This document shows positions 1-8,528 of a DNA stretch of 47,038 nucleotides, in pieces. The position numbers and the translations under genes were made by a program. Every line of letters starts with the position of its first letter. The first letter of the stretch is position 1. The notes beneath the pieces were generated by a model that did no database searches, was not told the origin of the DNA, and saw only the letters and a program-made list of their open reading frames with translations. Source of the stretch: an uncultured Eubacteriales bacterium (lineage in GTDB: Bacteria; Bacillota; Clostridia; Oscillospirales; Acutalibacteraceae); the NCBI GenBank assembly GCA_905198155.1, contig CAJKBQ010000022.1, positions 1 to 47,038 of the forward strand. The letters run 5' to 3'.

Positions 1-1
1 G

Positions 2-559
2 CCGCATTTCATCTCGACGGTGGTCATCTGCGGCATGATTATCATGTTCCTGAACCCCACCAGCGGCATCATCAACCTGGCGCTGCAGGCGCTGGGGCAC
101 AAAGCGGTGCAGTTCATGGGCATCCCGGAAGCGTTCAAGTGGATCTACGTCATCAGCGGCATCTGGCAAGGTACCGGCTGGGGCGCAATCATCTACTTTG
201 CGGCGCTCAGCGGCGTCGATTCCGCGCTGCTGGAAGCCGCCGAGATCGACGGTGCGTCGCGGTTTCAAAAGATCATCTACATCAACTTCCCCGTGCTGGT
301 ACCCACGATCCTGATTATGTTCATCCTGAACTGCGGGTCGCTGCTGAACGTCGGCTACGAAAAAGTCTACGCCCTGCAAAACAGCTCCAACCAAATGGGA
401 TCGGAAGTGATCTCGACCTATGTGTACCGGATGGGACTGGTGAACAAAGATTTCTCGTTCTCCACGGCGGCAGGTCTGTTCAACTCGGTGGTCAACTCAG
501 CGATTTTGCTGGTGTCGAACTGGGTATCGAACCGGGCGGCCAAAGTGAGCCTGTTCTGA
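2..559 (+). CDS. Sugar ABC transporter permease, LplB/YteP type (5' end outside window)
   Basis: Inner-membrane permease of a CUT1 carbohydrate importer. The frame is open from base 2, and the first visible residues (PHFISTVVICGM) already belong to a transmembrane segment, so the true start lies upstream; the ATG at 20 is internal. The cytoplasmic EAA loop, which docks the ATPase, is clear (EAAEIDGASRFQKI, about residue 74 from the ATG at 20), and hydrophobic segments surround it. About 185 residues of a usual 300 are present. The stop is 19 bases before the second permease gene, so they form one operon. No ATPase gene is visible; a shared MsmX-type ATPase elsewhere is the usual arrangement. 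Confidence 0.93.
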   Translation, partial: PHFISTVVICGMIIMFLNPTSGIINLALQALGHKAVQFMGIPEAFKWIYVISGIWQGTGWGAIIYFAALSGVDSALLEAAEIDGASRFQKIIYINFPVLVPTILIMFILNCGSLLNVGYEKVYALQNSSNQMGSEVISTYVYRMGLVNKDFSFSTAAGLFNSVVNSAILLVSNWVSNRAAKVSLF

Positions 560-578
560 CGCGGGAGGAGCAACATCG

Positions 579-1505
579 ATGGAAAAACACATCTCAAAAG
601 TGCGCCAAAGCCGGGGCGACCGGGCGTTTGGCATCGTAAACGGGCTTCTGATCGCGCTGTCGTTTGCGATCACGCTGTACCCGCTGATCTATGTCATCAG
701 CGCGTCCATCAGCAGTCCGGACGCCGTAGCCTCCGGCCGGATGATCCTCTGGCCCGTAGACATCACCTGGAAAGGCTACCAGTACATTCTCCAGTACGGC
801 GATATCTGGACGGGCTACGCGAACACATTGTTCTACACGCTCGTCGGCACGTCGATCAACCTGATCGTGACGCTGCCGTGCGCATACGGCCTGTCGCGGC
901 GGGACGTTCCGTTCCGTGGGCTGGTGATGACGCTGTTCCTCATCACCATGTACATCAGCGGCGGCCTGATCCCCGGCTACATCAACCTGAGCGAAATGCA
1001 CATGATTAACACCCGCTGGGTGCTGCTGCTGCCGGGCGCAGTTTCAACGTACAACCTGATTGTCGCGCGGACATTTTTTGCGAACACCATCCCGTGGGAG
1101 CTGCACGAAGCCGCATTTTTGGACGGCTGCTCCAACATCCGGCTGTTCCTGAAGATCGTGCTGCCGCTGAGCGCGCCGATTGTGGTCGTGATGACGCTGT
1201 ACTACGGCGTCGCGCATTGGAACAGCTACTTCAACGCGATGATCTACCTCAGCGACCGCAGCAAATACCCGCTGCAAGTTTTCCTGCGGGAGATTCTGAC
1301 CAAAGGCCAGTTCGCCGCGGAAGCCATCAAAAGCGGCGCGGCATTTTCCGAAGAAGAAATGATCGCGATGATGAAAGAAACGGAAACCGCGAACCTGATT
1401 AAGTATTGCGTGATTATCGTTTCCACCGTCCCGATGATGATTTTGTACCCGTTCCTCCAGCGCTTTTTCGCCAAAGGCGTGATGATCGGCGCGGTGAAAG
1501 GGTAA
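579..1505 (+). CDS. Sugar ABC transporter permease, LplC/YtcP type
   Basis: Second permease of the CUT1 importer, 308 residues, normal for the family. About six transmembrane segments are visible, beginning near residue 20 (GIVNGLLIALSFAITLYPLI). The EAA loop reads EAAFLDGCSNIRLFLKI, around residue 175. The C-terminus KGVMIGAVKG is the usual end for this subfamily. GGGAGGAG at 562-569 precedes the ATG. It lies between the first permease and the binding-protein gene, giving the order permease, permease, binding protein. The substrate cannot be read from sequence; LplC/YtcP relatives import oligosaccharides or aldouronate-like sugars. Confidence 0.94.
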   Translation: MEKHISKVRQSRGDRAFGIVNGLLIALSFAITLYPLIYVISASISSPDAVASGRMILWPVDITWKGYQYILQYGDIWTGYANTLFYTLVGTSINLIVTLPCAYGLSRRDVPFRGLVMTLFLITMYISGGLIPGYINLSEMHMINTRWVLLLPGAVSTYNLIVARTFFANTIPWELHEAAFLDGCSNIRLFLKIVLPLSAPIVVVMTLYYGVAHWNSYFNAMIYLSDRSKYPLQVFLREILTKGQFAAEAIKSGAAFSEEEMIAMMKETETANLIKYCVIIVSTVPMMILYPFLQRFFAKGVMIGAVKG

Positions 1506-1623
1506 TTGGAAAAAGTTTATAGCGGCGCGCACCTTTTTCCCCGCTGCTTTGACCGGACAGCAGGGGAGATGCGGCGGCGCACCGTTGTAATAAAGAAACT
1601 GAATACTGAGAGGAGAATATTCC

Positions 1624-3318
1624 ATGAAAAAAATGTTCGCCCTTGTGCTGGCAGTCCTGATGGTGCTGTCGCTGGCTGCGTGTACAAAGACCCCGGCGTC
1701 GTCCGCGGCACCGGCGTCCTCTGCGGCTGCAAGTCAGACCGAAAGCAAAGAGGAAAAACCCTACTATAATAAAGAGGGTATGCCGATTGTGAACGATACG
1801 ATTACGATCACCTGCACCGGTTCGGAAGCATTCGGCCCGTGGTCGGAGTCAATGGGCATTGAATTCCTGAAAGAAACCACCGGCATTCTGCTGCAATGCG
1901 AATCCTACAACAAAGAGGCGTGGGCTACACAGTTTACGCTGAAAATGTCCAACGGCACACTGCCGGATATCGTGTTCGCCGCGTTCCAGGATCGCGCGGA
2001 CGTGAACAAATGGGGTCAGCAGGGCGTGTTTGCCAACTGGTTGGACTATGCCGACCTGATGCCGAACTTCATGGCGTACCGCGAACGCGAACCGAAAGCG
2101 GCAGCGTATGAAACGGCGGAAAACGGCGCTGTGTACGGCAATACCGCGGTGCGTTCAACCGACCGCAGCTGCATCAATGATCAGACCTATATTAGCCTGA
2201 AATGGCTGAAAGCTGTCGGCAAAAAAGTCCCGACCACACAGGAAGAACTGCTCGACGTGCTGCGCGCGTTCAAAACCGGCGACCCGAACGGCAACGGCAA
2301 AGCGGACGAAATCCCCGTTTCGTCAAACGATGCGTCCGGGTTCCGTCTGAACTGGGTCTTCCGTGCAGGATTTGGCATTTACAGCACCAATACCGATTTC
2401 CTGGTGCAGGCGGACAAAGACCGGAAAATCTACCTCGCGGATATCACCGATGCCAACAAAGACTACCTGAAATTCATGCGCCAGCTGTATGAAGAAGAAC
2501 TGATGGACAACGCGTGCTTTGTGCAAAATGATGACGAGTATATGCAGAAAACCAAAGCAGAAAACGTCGGACTTTGGACGAGCTGGAACGCCCTTCAGGG
2601 GTCAACCGGACGCAGTGATGGGGATTTGTACAAAGATTATGCAATGTACGCCGGTTTCACCACCAAATACACCGACGAAATCATCTTCCCGCTGTACATC
2701 AAAGCCGCCGAAGGCGCGCGTACCATGATTAACGCAAAATCCAAATACATCGAAGCCTGTGCCCGCCTGATCGACTGGGGCTTGTATTCGGCCGAAGGCG
2801 GAGCGCAGTGGGAATATGGCAAAGAAGGGGTCACGTTTGAATATGTCGATGACGGTGCAGGCAACAAAGTGCCAAAAGCAGACAAGTTTGCCGATCTGAA
2901 AACCTACCCGTCGGAGATGCAGTGGAGACGCTACAAAGTGTTTCTGCCCGGGAATGCCGGCGGATATGTTCTTTCGACGAAAGATAAAATCGTCAGCGAA
3001 ATGTCGAAGGAAGAACTGCAAAAGCAACTGGATACCAATAGTGTTTATGCCGGAGGTGCGTTCGCTGAGCTGTTTGTCCGCAACAACAAGTGCGAAGAGT
3101 GCTTCCCGTTCCTGGTATTCACCGGCGAAGAACGCGAAGCCATGGGCACCAAGCAGGCCGAAATCGCCGAGTACATCAAAACGATGCGCGTCGGCTTCAT
3201 CAACGGCACCGTAGATATCGACGCCAAATGGGACGAATTCTGCAACACCGTCAAGTCGATGGGTGCGGAAGATATCATCAAAATCTATCAGCAGGCGTAC
3301 GACCGTTATCAGGGCTAA
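1624..3318 (+). CDS. Extracellular solute-binding lipoprotein, LplA type
   Basis: Substrate-capturing lipoprotein of the first importer, 564 residues. The signal peptide (MKKMFALVLAVLMVLSL) ends in a lipobox LAAC with the acylated cysteine at residue 20. An Ala/Ser/Pro-rich linker follows (residues 23-45), then a large family 1-type binding domain. The length fits the LplA/YtcQ group. GAGAGGAG lies about 8 bases before the ATG. The 118-bp gap after the permease has no obvious terminator, so it probably belongs to the same operon, and a strong hairpin follows the stop. The paralogue at 9537 shares the MxKK...LAACxKTPASS start. Confidence 0.94.
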   Translation: MKKMFALVLAVLMVLSLAACTKTPASSAAPASSAAASQTESKEEKPYYNKEGMPIVNDTITITCTGSEAFGPWSESMGIEFLKETTGILLQCESYNKEAWATQFTLKMSNGTLPDIVFAAFQDRADVNKWGQQGVFANWLDYADLMPNFMAYREREPKAAAYETAENGAVYGNTAVRSTDRSCINDQTYISLKWLKAVGKKVPTTQEELLDVLRAFKTGDPNGNGKADEIPVSSNDASGFRLNWVFRAGFGIYSTNTDFLVQADKDRKIYLADITDANKDYLKFMRQLYEEELMDNACFVQNDDEYMQKTKAENVGLWTSWNALQGSTGRSDGDLYKDYAMYAGFTTKYTDEIIFPLYIKAAEGARTMINAKSKYIEACARLIDWGLYSAEGGAQWEYGKEGVTFEYVDDGAGNKVPKADKFADLKTYPSEMQWRRYKVFLPGNAGGYVLSTKDKIVSEMSKEELQKQLDTNSVYAGGAFAELFVRNNKCEECFPFLVFTGEEREAMGTKQAEIAEYIKTMRVGFINGTVDIDAKWDEFCNTVKSMGAEDIIKIYQQAYDRYQG

Positions 3319-3367
3319 CCGCTGACAGCCCCCCCAAAAACACAAAAATTTCCGGTCAGGTTTACCA

Positions 3368-3400
3368 ACAGACGGGTGCGGATGCACCCGTCTGTTTACC
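3368..3400 (+). terminator. Terminator hairpin after the first importer
   Basis: A perfect 12-bp stem (ACAGACGGGTGC at 3368-3379, complement at 3384-3395) with loop GGAT, followed by a short T run. It ends the permease-permease-binding-protein operon. Confidence 0.75.
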
Positions 3401-3442
3401 TGTATCGGGCGGGACAGCATTGCGGTTGCGCTGCGGCCTATG

Positions 3443-3633
3443 GGCAACTCCCTCAGCCTTAGCGGTGTCTGCGACGACCGCTGCCAGCTCCCTCGCGAGG
3501 GAGCCTGGGGTCGTATTGTCAGTGTAGCGCCTTAGGACAATAAACCATCGGCCGAAAAAATTATCCGACTACATGAATTTCGCGGTACACGGCTCCCTCG
3601 CGAGGGAGCTGCCGAGAGGCTGAGGGAGTTGCC
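3443..3633 (+). repeat. Composite palindromic repeat, copy A (MITE-like)
   Basis: Two inverted arms flank a core of about 85 bp. The left arm (3443-3505) runs from GGCAACTCCCTCAGCC to the perfect 18-bp palindrome GCTCCCTCGCGAGGGAGC (3487-3504). The right arm (3591-3633) is its inverse and ends in GGGAGTTGCC. The core (3506-3590) is related to the reverse complement of the core in the copy at 11354-11553; shared blocks include GGGGTCGTATTGT and CGACTACATG. No coding potential is visible. Length, long terminal inverted repeats and absence of genes suggest a non-autonomous repeat; the mechanism of spread is unknown. Confidence 0.8.
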
Positions 3634-3809
3634 TTCAATACGCACCGTGCCAGCATCGTTGCAACCCCACCACCACCCCGTAGGGGCGATCATCGATCGC
3701 CCGCCCGCATCATTGCGGTTGCGCTTTGCCAACATCCTTGCACCCCCATATAGCCTCCAATCCCCGAAAAAAGTAAACAGAAGAAAATTTTTAACCCCAT
3801 CCCCCCGTT

Positions 3810-3838
3810 GCCAACCGCGCAAAAACGTGATAAAATAA
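3810..3838 (+). promoter_or_regulatory. Promoter of the membrane AraC regulator
   Basis: TTGCCA (3810-3815), 17-bp spacer, TAAAAT (3833-3838). It sits 33 bases before the GTG start and just ahead of AAGGAGGA (3856-3863). Confidence 0.6.
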
Positions 3839-3870
3839 GATAGGAGAAAATAAAAAAGGAGGAATTGTGC

Positions 3871-6054
3871 GTGACCACGCCGAAAATTACACCGAAACTC
3901 TTTCTCGCAATGTATGCCGTGATCCTGCTGCCCCTGCTGGTGCTGAATATCCTAGTGTCACAGTGGAACCTCGACCGCGTCACCGACCGCGAAGAAAAAC
4001 AAATCCAGGCAAAATTGGATAAAATTTCGGTGGAGCTTACCGAATTGCACGCCACGTACAACAGCAAAGCAACGCAGATTTATAGCAAATCGGCCCTGTC
4101 CTACCGTAATATGGTCGGCAATTTCGCCACCGCGCAGGCCGGCGCCGACCTGCTCAAAGACCTCGCCATCCTCGACGACCGCACCTGCGACTTCTATATG
4201 TACTACCACTCCGACGAAATGTTCGCCGCCCGCGGCTATTCGCACACCGACGTTTTTTTCGGCAGCCAGCTGCTCGCCGACAAAGACACCTTCGATTCCG
4301 CCATGACCGCCATCGACGCGGAGTCGCCGGTTGCATTTCTGGTAAATCGTAAAGATTATACCAATTCCTATATGATTTACCACTATCCAGTCACCTTCGG
4401 CGACCAAGCCGGGATCACGGCCACCGGCTTCGTGTTCACCCTCAACACCATAATGGAGTCCTTCCCCGACGTCACCGACCTGCCGTACATCCTCCGCATC
4501 TCGGACGCCATCGCGGGCGCATCGTACCGCCTCGCCGGCGGCCGCGCAGCGCCGCTGACCCCCGCGCAGTACGAATCCGCCAAAAAAACCAAAGCCGATT
4601 GGCAATATTACAAATCTTGCAACGAATCCCTCGGTCTCACCATGGAACTGCTCTATCCCTACGAGGCCATCGCCACCGAAACCCGCGAAAGCCAGTATTG
4701 GAACTACGGGCTAATCTTCCTCGGCACAGTCTGCTCCGCCATTTTGGCACTGATTCTGGCGCGAATCAGCTGGAAAAAATTAAAGGAAATGGAAGATTTC
4801 GCGAACGGTAAAACGGATGTCAAATTCCCCAAACGGTTCGACGAATACTCCGGCCTCCGCGAGATTCTCCGCGCCCGCATGGCGGAATTTGCCGCCAGCC
4901 GCGAATATGCCAAACTGACCAAAATTGACAACAAGGCCCAACTGATGCGCCTCCTCCTCGCCGGGATGTTCACCTCCCAGGCCGAATTCAGCGACGCCGC
5001 CAAGCGCTGCGGCCTGATGATGCTGCAAACGCACTACTTCGTGATCGGCGTCCTGGTTCCGAACCCGGACGCGATGTCGCAGCTGGACACCCTCCTCGAG
5101 CACGACCTCACCTGCCACATCACCGTCGGCGAATCCGAAACGCCCGCCATGCTGCTGGTCGCGGAGCTGTCCAGCGAGGACTTCGCCCTCAGCGAGCGCA
5201 TCCGCCTGTCCAACGAGCTGAAAGATGTCATGCACGACCATAATCTCCCAATCGTCCAGCTTGCATTCAGCGCCGTGTACGACGCGCTGGACATGGCGCC
5301 CTTTGCCGTCCGCGAGGTGCGCGACGTCCTCACCCGCCAGTCCGCCACCCCCGCCACCACCGACGAACTCTGCGCCGCCGAAGCCGAGCCGATGGAGCCG
5401 GTCAAGCTGCTGGAAACCAGCGAAGCCACCCTCCGCCAGCTCGCCAAAGCCCTCCAGGCCCAAAACGAGCCGGACACCATGGACACCATGACCCGCCTGA
5501 TGAAACCCGTCGCCGTCGCCACCGTCCCGCCGGACAGCCGCCGCTATATGCGCTACGCGATTCAGCAGGCGCTGGTGCGGCACCTGCGGGGGGCGTCGTT
5601 CGCGGAGCGGGATCGGCTGCTGGCGGCGGCGCTGGCGCTGGATCCGGCGGACGGCGCGCGGTTCGACCAGCTGGCAACGCGGCTTGCGCAGCGGTATTGC
5701 CGGTCCGCGGCGGGGGTCGCGGATCAGGTGAAGCGTGTGATTCAGTATATTGAACAAAATTTTGCCGATCCGAACGCTTCTGCGGACACGGTTGCCGATT
5801 ATGTGGGGCTGAACAAGGCGTACCTGACGCGGATTTTTAAGCAAAAAACAGGGTTTTCATACATGGATTTACTGGGCAGGCTACGAATGGAACAGGCGAT
5901 GATCCTGCTGAAAGACCCCACTTTGTCGGTGACGGAGGTGGTCGCTGCGGTGGGGTATGTGGACGAATCCAGTTTTCGGCGGAAGTTTCGGTCGGTATAT
6001 GGGGTGAGCATTACGGAATTCCGCGCCGGGAAAAAACCGGATATTTTTTTCTAA
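3871..6054 (+). CDS. Membrane-anchored AraC-family transcriptional regulator
   Basis: A one-protein sensor and regulator of 727 residues. A first membrane segment (about 10-30), an extracellular sensor region (about 31-275), a second membrane segment (about 277-300), a cytoplasmic linker, and a C-terminal AraC double helix-turn-helix (about 620-722, with VGYVDESSFRRKFRSVYG) are visible. I chose GTG at 3871 because AAGGAGGA at 3856-3863 is 7 bases away; the TTG at 3865 would be only 1 base away. Relatives of this layout sit beside LplABC-like importers and activate them when the extracellular domain senses sugar or the binding protein. Here it lies downstream of such an importer and has its own promoter. 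Confidence 0.88.
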   Translation: MTTPKITPKLFLAMYAVILLPLLVLNILVSQWNLDRVTDREEKQIQAKLDKISVELTELHATYNSKATQIYSKSALSYRNMVGNFATAQAGADLLKDLAILDDRTCDFYMYYHSDEMFAARGYSHTDVFFGSQLLADKDTFDSAMTAIDAESPVAFLVNRKDYTNSYMIYHYPVTFGDQAGITATGFVFTLNTIMESFPDVTDLPYILRISDAIAGASYRLAGGRAAPLTPAQYESAKKTKADWQYYKSCNESLGLTMELLYPYEAIATETRESQYWNYGLIFLGTVCSAILALILARISWKKLKEMEDFANGKTDVKFPKRFDEYSGLREILRARMAEFAASREYAKLTKIDNKAQLMRLLLAGMFTSQAEFSDAAKRCGLMMLQTHYFVIGVLVPNPDAMSQLDTLLEHDLTCHITVGESETPAMLLVAELSSEDFALSERIRLSNELKDVMHDHNLPIVQLAFSAVYDALDMAPFAVREVRDVLTRQSATPATTDELCAAEAEPMEPVKLLETSEATLRQLAKALQAQNEPDTMDTMTRLMKPVAVATVPPDSRRYMRYAIQQALVRHLRGASFAERDRLLAAALALDPADGARFDQLATRLAQRYCRSAAGVADQVKRVIQYIEQNFADPNASADTVADYVGLNKAYLTRIFKQKTGFSYMDLLGRLRMEQAMILLKDPTLSVTEVVAAVGYVDESSFRRKFRSVYGVSITEFRAGKKPDIFF

Positions 6055-6079
6055 AACCGCGCAAAAAACGCAAAAACCA

Positions 6080-6108
6080 TTGCAAAACGGCGCAAAACGG
6101 TGTATGAT
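6080..6108 (+). promoter_or_regulatory. Promoter of the anion permease gene
   Basis: TTGCAA (6080-6085), 17-bp spacer, TATGAT (6103-6108). GCAAAACGG occurs twice in tandem across the -35 and spacer (6082-6090 and 6092-6100), with looser GCAAAAA copies just upstream, which could form an operator. Confidence 0.6.
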
Positions 6109-6164
6109 AATGCAGAAATAAAAATGATGCGATTTTAACGCAAAAAGAAGGGTTTTGAACGAAA

Positions 6165-7313
6165 ATGCACGGTTTTTACGCGACGACGGAATTGCCGAAA
6201 TTAATTGGAAAATCCATATGCTCCTTTTTCCGAAAAAATACGGTATTTTGCATTGCAGCGGTGCTGGCGGCGCTGTCCTGCTTTGCAGTTCCGCCGGATG
6301 CAAAGTATGCGGAATATTTTGACTGGAAAACATTGACGTGTCTGTTCTGCACATTGGCAGTCGTATGTGCATTGAAAAATATCCACTTTTTCACCAATAT
6401 CGCCCAACGCATTGTGCGCGCAGCGGGATCCATGCGGATGGCCGTATTGATGCTGGTATATATTACGTTTATTGGGTCAATGCTGATTGCGAACGACATG
6501 GCGTTGCTGACATTTTTGCCTTTGGGGTATTATGTGCTGAAAGCGGCGGGGCAGGAGCGGCATATGGCGTACACGTTTATTCTGCAAAACATTGCCGCGA
6601 ACCTGGGCGGGATGCTGACGCCGTTCGGAAACCCGCAGAACCTGTATTTATACGAAAAATTCCGTATTTCGGACGGCGAATTTGTTGCAATTATGCTGCC
6701 GCCGTTTTTGCTGGCTATTGCGTTGATTACGGCGTGCTGCTTTGCAGTGCCGTGCGGGCAGATGACGATTGCGACCGCGCCGCCGCGGCTGCCGGCGAAG
6801 CGGACGGCGCTATATTTGGCGCTGTTTGCATTTTCGATCCTGCTGGTGTTTCGGGTGATTCCATTTTACGCGGGGCTGGCGGTGGTGATTCCGGTGCTGG
6901 CGATTGCGGATCGGGGCGCGCTGCGGCGGGTGGATTACGGATTGCTGCTGACATTTGCGGCTTTTTTCGTTTTTTCCGGTAATTTGGCGCGGATTCCGGC
7001 GGTACAAACGTTTTTTGCAGGGCTGCTGGCGCAGAATGTGCTGGTGGTGTCGGCGCTCAGCTGCCAATGCATCAGCAATGTACCCACGGCGATTTTGCTG
7101 TCGCAATTTACCGAAAATTACCGCGAATTGCTGATGGGCGTGAACATCGGCGGGACGGGGACGCTGATTGCGTCGCTGGCCAGTCTGATTACGTTCCGGG
7201 AGTACACGGCGCATGACCCGGCGGGGACGCGGCGGTATTTGAAGCTGTTTTCGGGGCTGAATTTTGGGTTTTTGATTGTTTTGACGGTGTTTTGCGGGGT
7301 TTTGTGTCGGTGA
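6165..7313 (+). CDS. ArsB/CitM-superfamily anion permease
   Basis: Integral membrane transporter of 382 residues with about ten hydrophobic segments. Two re-entrant-type signatures of the ion transporter superfamily are present: IANDMALLTFLPL (about 110-123) and NIAANLGGMLTPFGNPQNLY (about 144-163). The second repeat (CQCISNVPTAILLSQF, about 300) matches the same fold. Relatives carry citrate and other dicarboxylates, arsenite or sodium, and the substrate cannot be chosen from sequence. AAGAAGGG lies 12 bases before the ATG, a rather long spacing. It has its own promoter and a strong terminator, so it is a single-gene unit. At about 380 residues it is somewhat shorter than CitM (about 430). 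Confidence 0.82.
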   Translation: MHGFYATTELPKLIGKSICSFFRKNTVFCIAAVLAALSCFAVPPDAKYAEYFDWKTLTCLFCTLAVVCALKNIHFFTNIAQRIVRAAGSMRMAVLMLVYITFIGSMLIANDMALLTFLPLGYYVLKAAGQERHMAYTFILQNIAANLGGMLTPFGNPQNLYLYEKFRISDGEFVAIMLPPFLLAIALITACCFAVPCGQMTIATAPPRLPAKRTALYLALFAFSILLVFRVIPFYAGLAVVIPVLAIADRGALRRVDYGLLLTFAAFFVFSGNLARIPAVQTFFAGLLAQNVLVVSALSCQCISNVPTAILLSQFTENYRELLMGVNIGGTGTLIASLASLITFREYTAHDPAGTRRYLKLFSGLNFGFLIVLTVFCGVLCR

Positions 7314-7332
7314 TATTGTGATTTTTGATTTT

Positions 7333-7362
7333 TCCGCATCCGGGAGGGTGCGGATTTTTTTT
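7333..7362 (+). terminator. Rho-independent terminator after the anion permease
   Basis: Nine-bp stem TCCGCATCC / GGGTGCGGA (one G-T pair), loop GGGA, followed by an eight-T tract. Confidence 0.88.
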
Positions 7363-7479
7363 CGGCGGGGAAGGGGACGCGAGCCGCAACATTGCGATTC
7401 CGGCGCGGCGGAACAAAAAATTCGATTCCACGTCACACAAAAGACACAATACCCCCACAAATGTCACAAAGTTCGGGCA

Positions 7480-7507
7480 TGACAAACGGCGCGGGATGTG
7501 ATATACT
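7480..7507 (+). promoter_or_regulatory. Promoter of the second importer operon
   Basis: TGACAA (7480-7485), 16-bp spacer, TATACT (7502-7507), with an extended -10 TGA directly before TATACT. The start codon follows 35 bases later. Confidence 0.6.
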
Positions 7508-7542
7508 ATAACCAATCCAAGCAGAGAGGCAGGAGATCCTGA

Positions 7543-8511
7543 TTGAAAGTCCATTCCACCACTGCCGTGCCGATTGACGCGGAACGGCAACAGCAGATTC
7601 GGCGCAGAAAGCGCGAAAAGCGCAAGTACACGCTCACGCTGCTGATGATGACCCTGCCCGGCATGGTTTGCCTGATTTTGTTCAGCTATTTGCCGATGTT
7701 TGGCATTGTGATCGCGTTCAAGAATTACGTCCCGCTGAAAGGCGTGTTCGCGAGCGAATGGGTCGGGTTCAAGAATTTTGAGTTTTTCTTCACGTCGCAG
7801 AGCGCGTGGCGCACCATCCGCAACACGGTGCTGTACAGCATTGATTTTTTGGTGCTGGATCTGGTGCTGGGGGTGCTGATCGCGATCCTGCTGTATAACC
7901 TGACGAGCAGCAGGGCGCTGAAAACGTACCACACGATCATTTTGCTGCCGCGGTTTTTGTCGATTATCATTATTTCGTTTATCACATACGCCATGCTCAG
8001 CCCGTCGTACGGCGTGGTCAATCAGCTGGTGCGGGCGATGGGCGGGAACACGGTGCAGTGGTACAGCGAAGCCAAATATTGGCCGTGGATTATCACGATT
8101 GTGCATTGCTGGATGAGCATCGGCGCGGGGTGCCTGTATTACTACGCGGCGCTGACCGGCATCGACGCGTCGCTGTTTGAGGCGGCGACCATCGACGGCG
8201 CGACCTGCTGGCAGAAGGCGCGGTATATTATGATCCCAAGTTTGGTGCCGATTATGGTGATTATGACGATTTTGGGCATCGGCGGGCTGTTCAGCGGCGA
8301 CATGGGGCTGTTTTACCAGGTGCCGAAAGACCAGGGGCTGCTGTACGAAACGACGGATATCATCAACACATACACATACCGCGCGCTGCTCGGCGGATCG
8401 CTGGCGAAGTCGGCGGCGGTGGGGCTGTTCCAGTCGGTGGTGGGGCTGTTTTTGGTGCTGGGCACCAACACCATTGTGCGCAAGGTCAGTCCGGAACATT
8501 CGATGTTTTGA
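7543..8511 (+). CDS. Sugar ABC transporter permease, LplB/YteP type
   Basis: First permease of the second CUT1 importer, 322 residues, complete. The start is TTG at 7543, placed 5 bases after AGGAGAT (7531-7537); no ATG fits. A charged N-terminus (RQQQIRRRKREKRK) precedes about six membrane segments. The EAA loop is EAATIDGATCWQKARYI, near residue 212. It closely parallels the partial permease at the start of the window, including the pattern ALTGIDASLFEAATIDGA. It is 17 bases from the next permease gene and clearly co-transcribed. No ATPase gene lies nearby. Confidence 0.93.
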   Translation: MKVHSTTAVPIDAERQQQIRRRKREKRKYTLTLLMMTLPGMVCLILFSYLPMFGIVIAFKNYVPLKGVFASEWVGFKNFEFFFTSQSAWRTIRNTVLYSIDFLVLDLVLGVLIAILLYNLTSSRALKTYHTIILLPRFLSIIIISFITYAMLSPSYGVVNQLVRAMGGNTVQWYSEAKYWPWIITIVHCWMSIGAGCLYYYAALTGIDASLFEAATIDGATCWQKARYIMIPSLVPIMVIMTILGIGGLFSGDMGLFYQVPKDQGLLYETTDIINTYTYRALLGGSLAKSAAVGLFQSVVGLFLVLGTNTIVRKVSPEHSMF

Positions 8512-8528
8512 TCGGGAGGGTGGAACGT

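Larger units (their letters stand above)
3319..3870. other. Intergenic region without genes, repeat-rich
   Basis: This 552-bp gap holds the terminator at 3368, composite repeat A (3443-3633), a 15-bp direct repeat CATTGCGGTTGCGCT at 3418-3432 and 3711-3725, a GTAGGGGCGAT...ATCGCCCGCCCG inverted stretch (about 3680-3707), and the promoter and ribosome binding site of the downstream AraC gene. I see no coding sequence in it. Confidence 0.7.

Noticed and set aside
3443..3633. CRISPR array
   Set aside because: There are only two arms per site, inverted relative to each other, with no regular spacers and no cas genes in the window.
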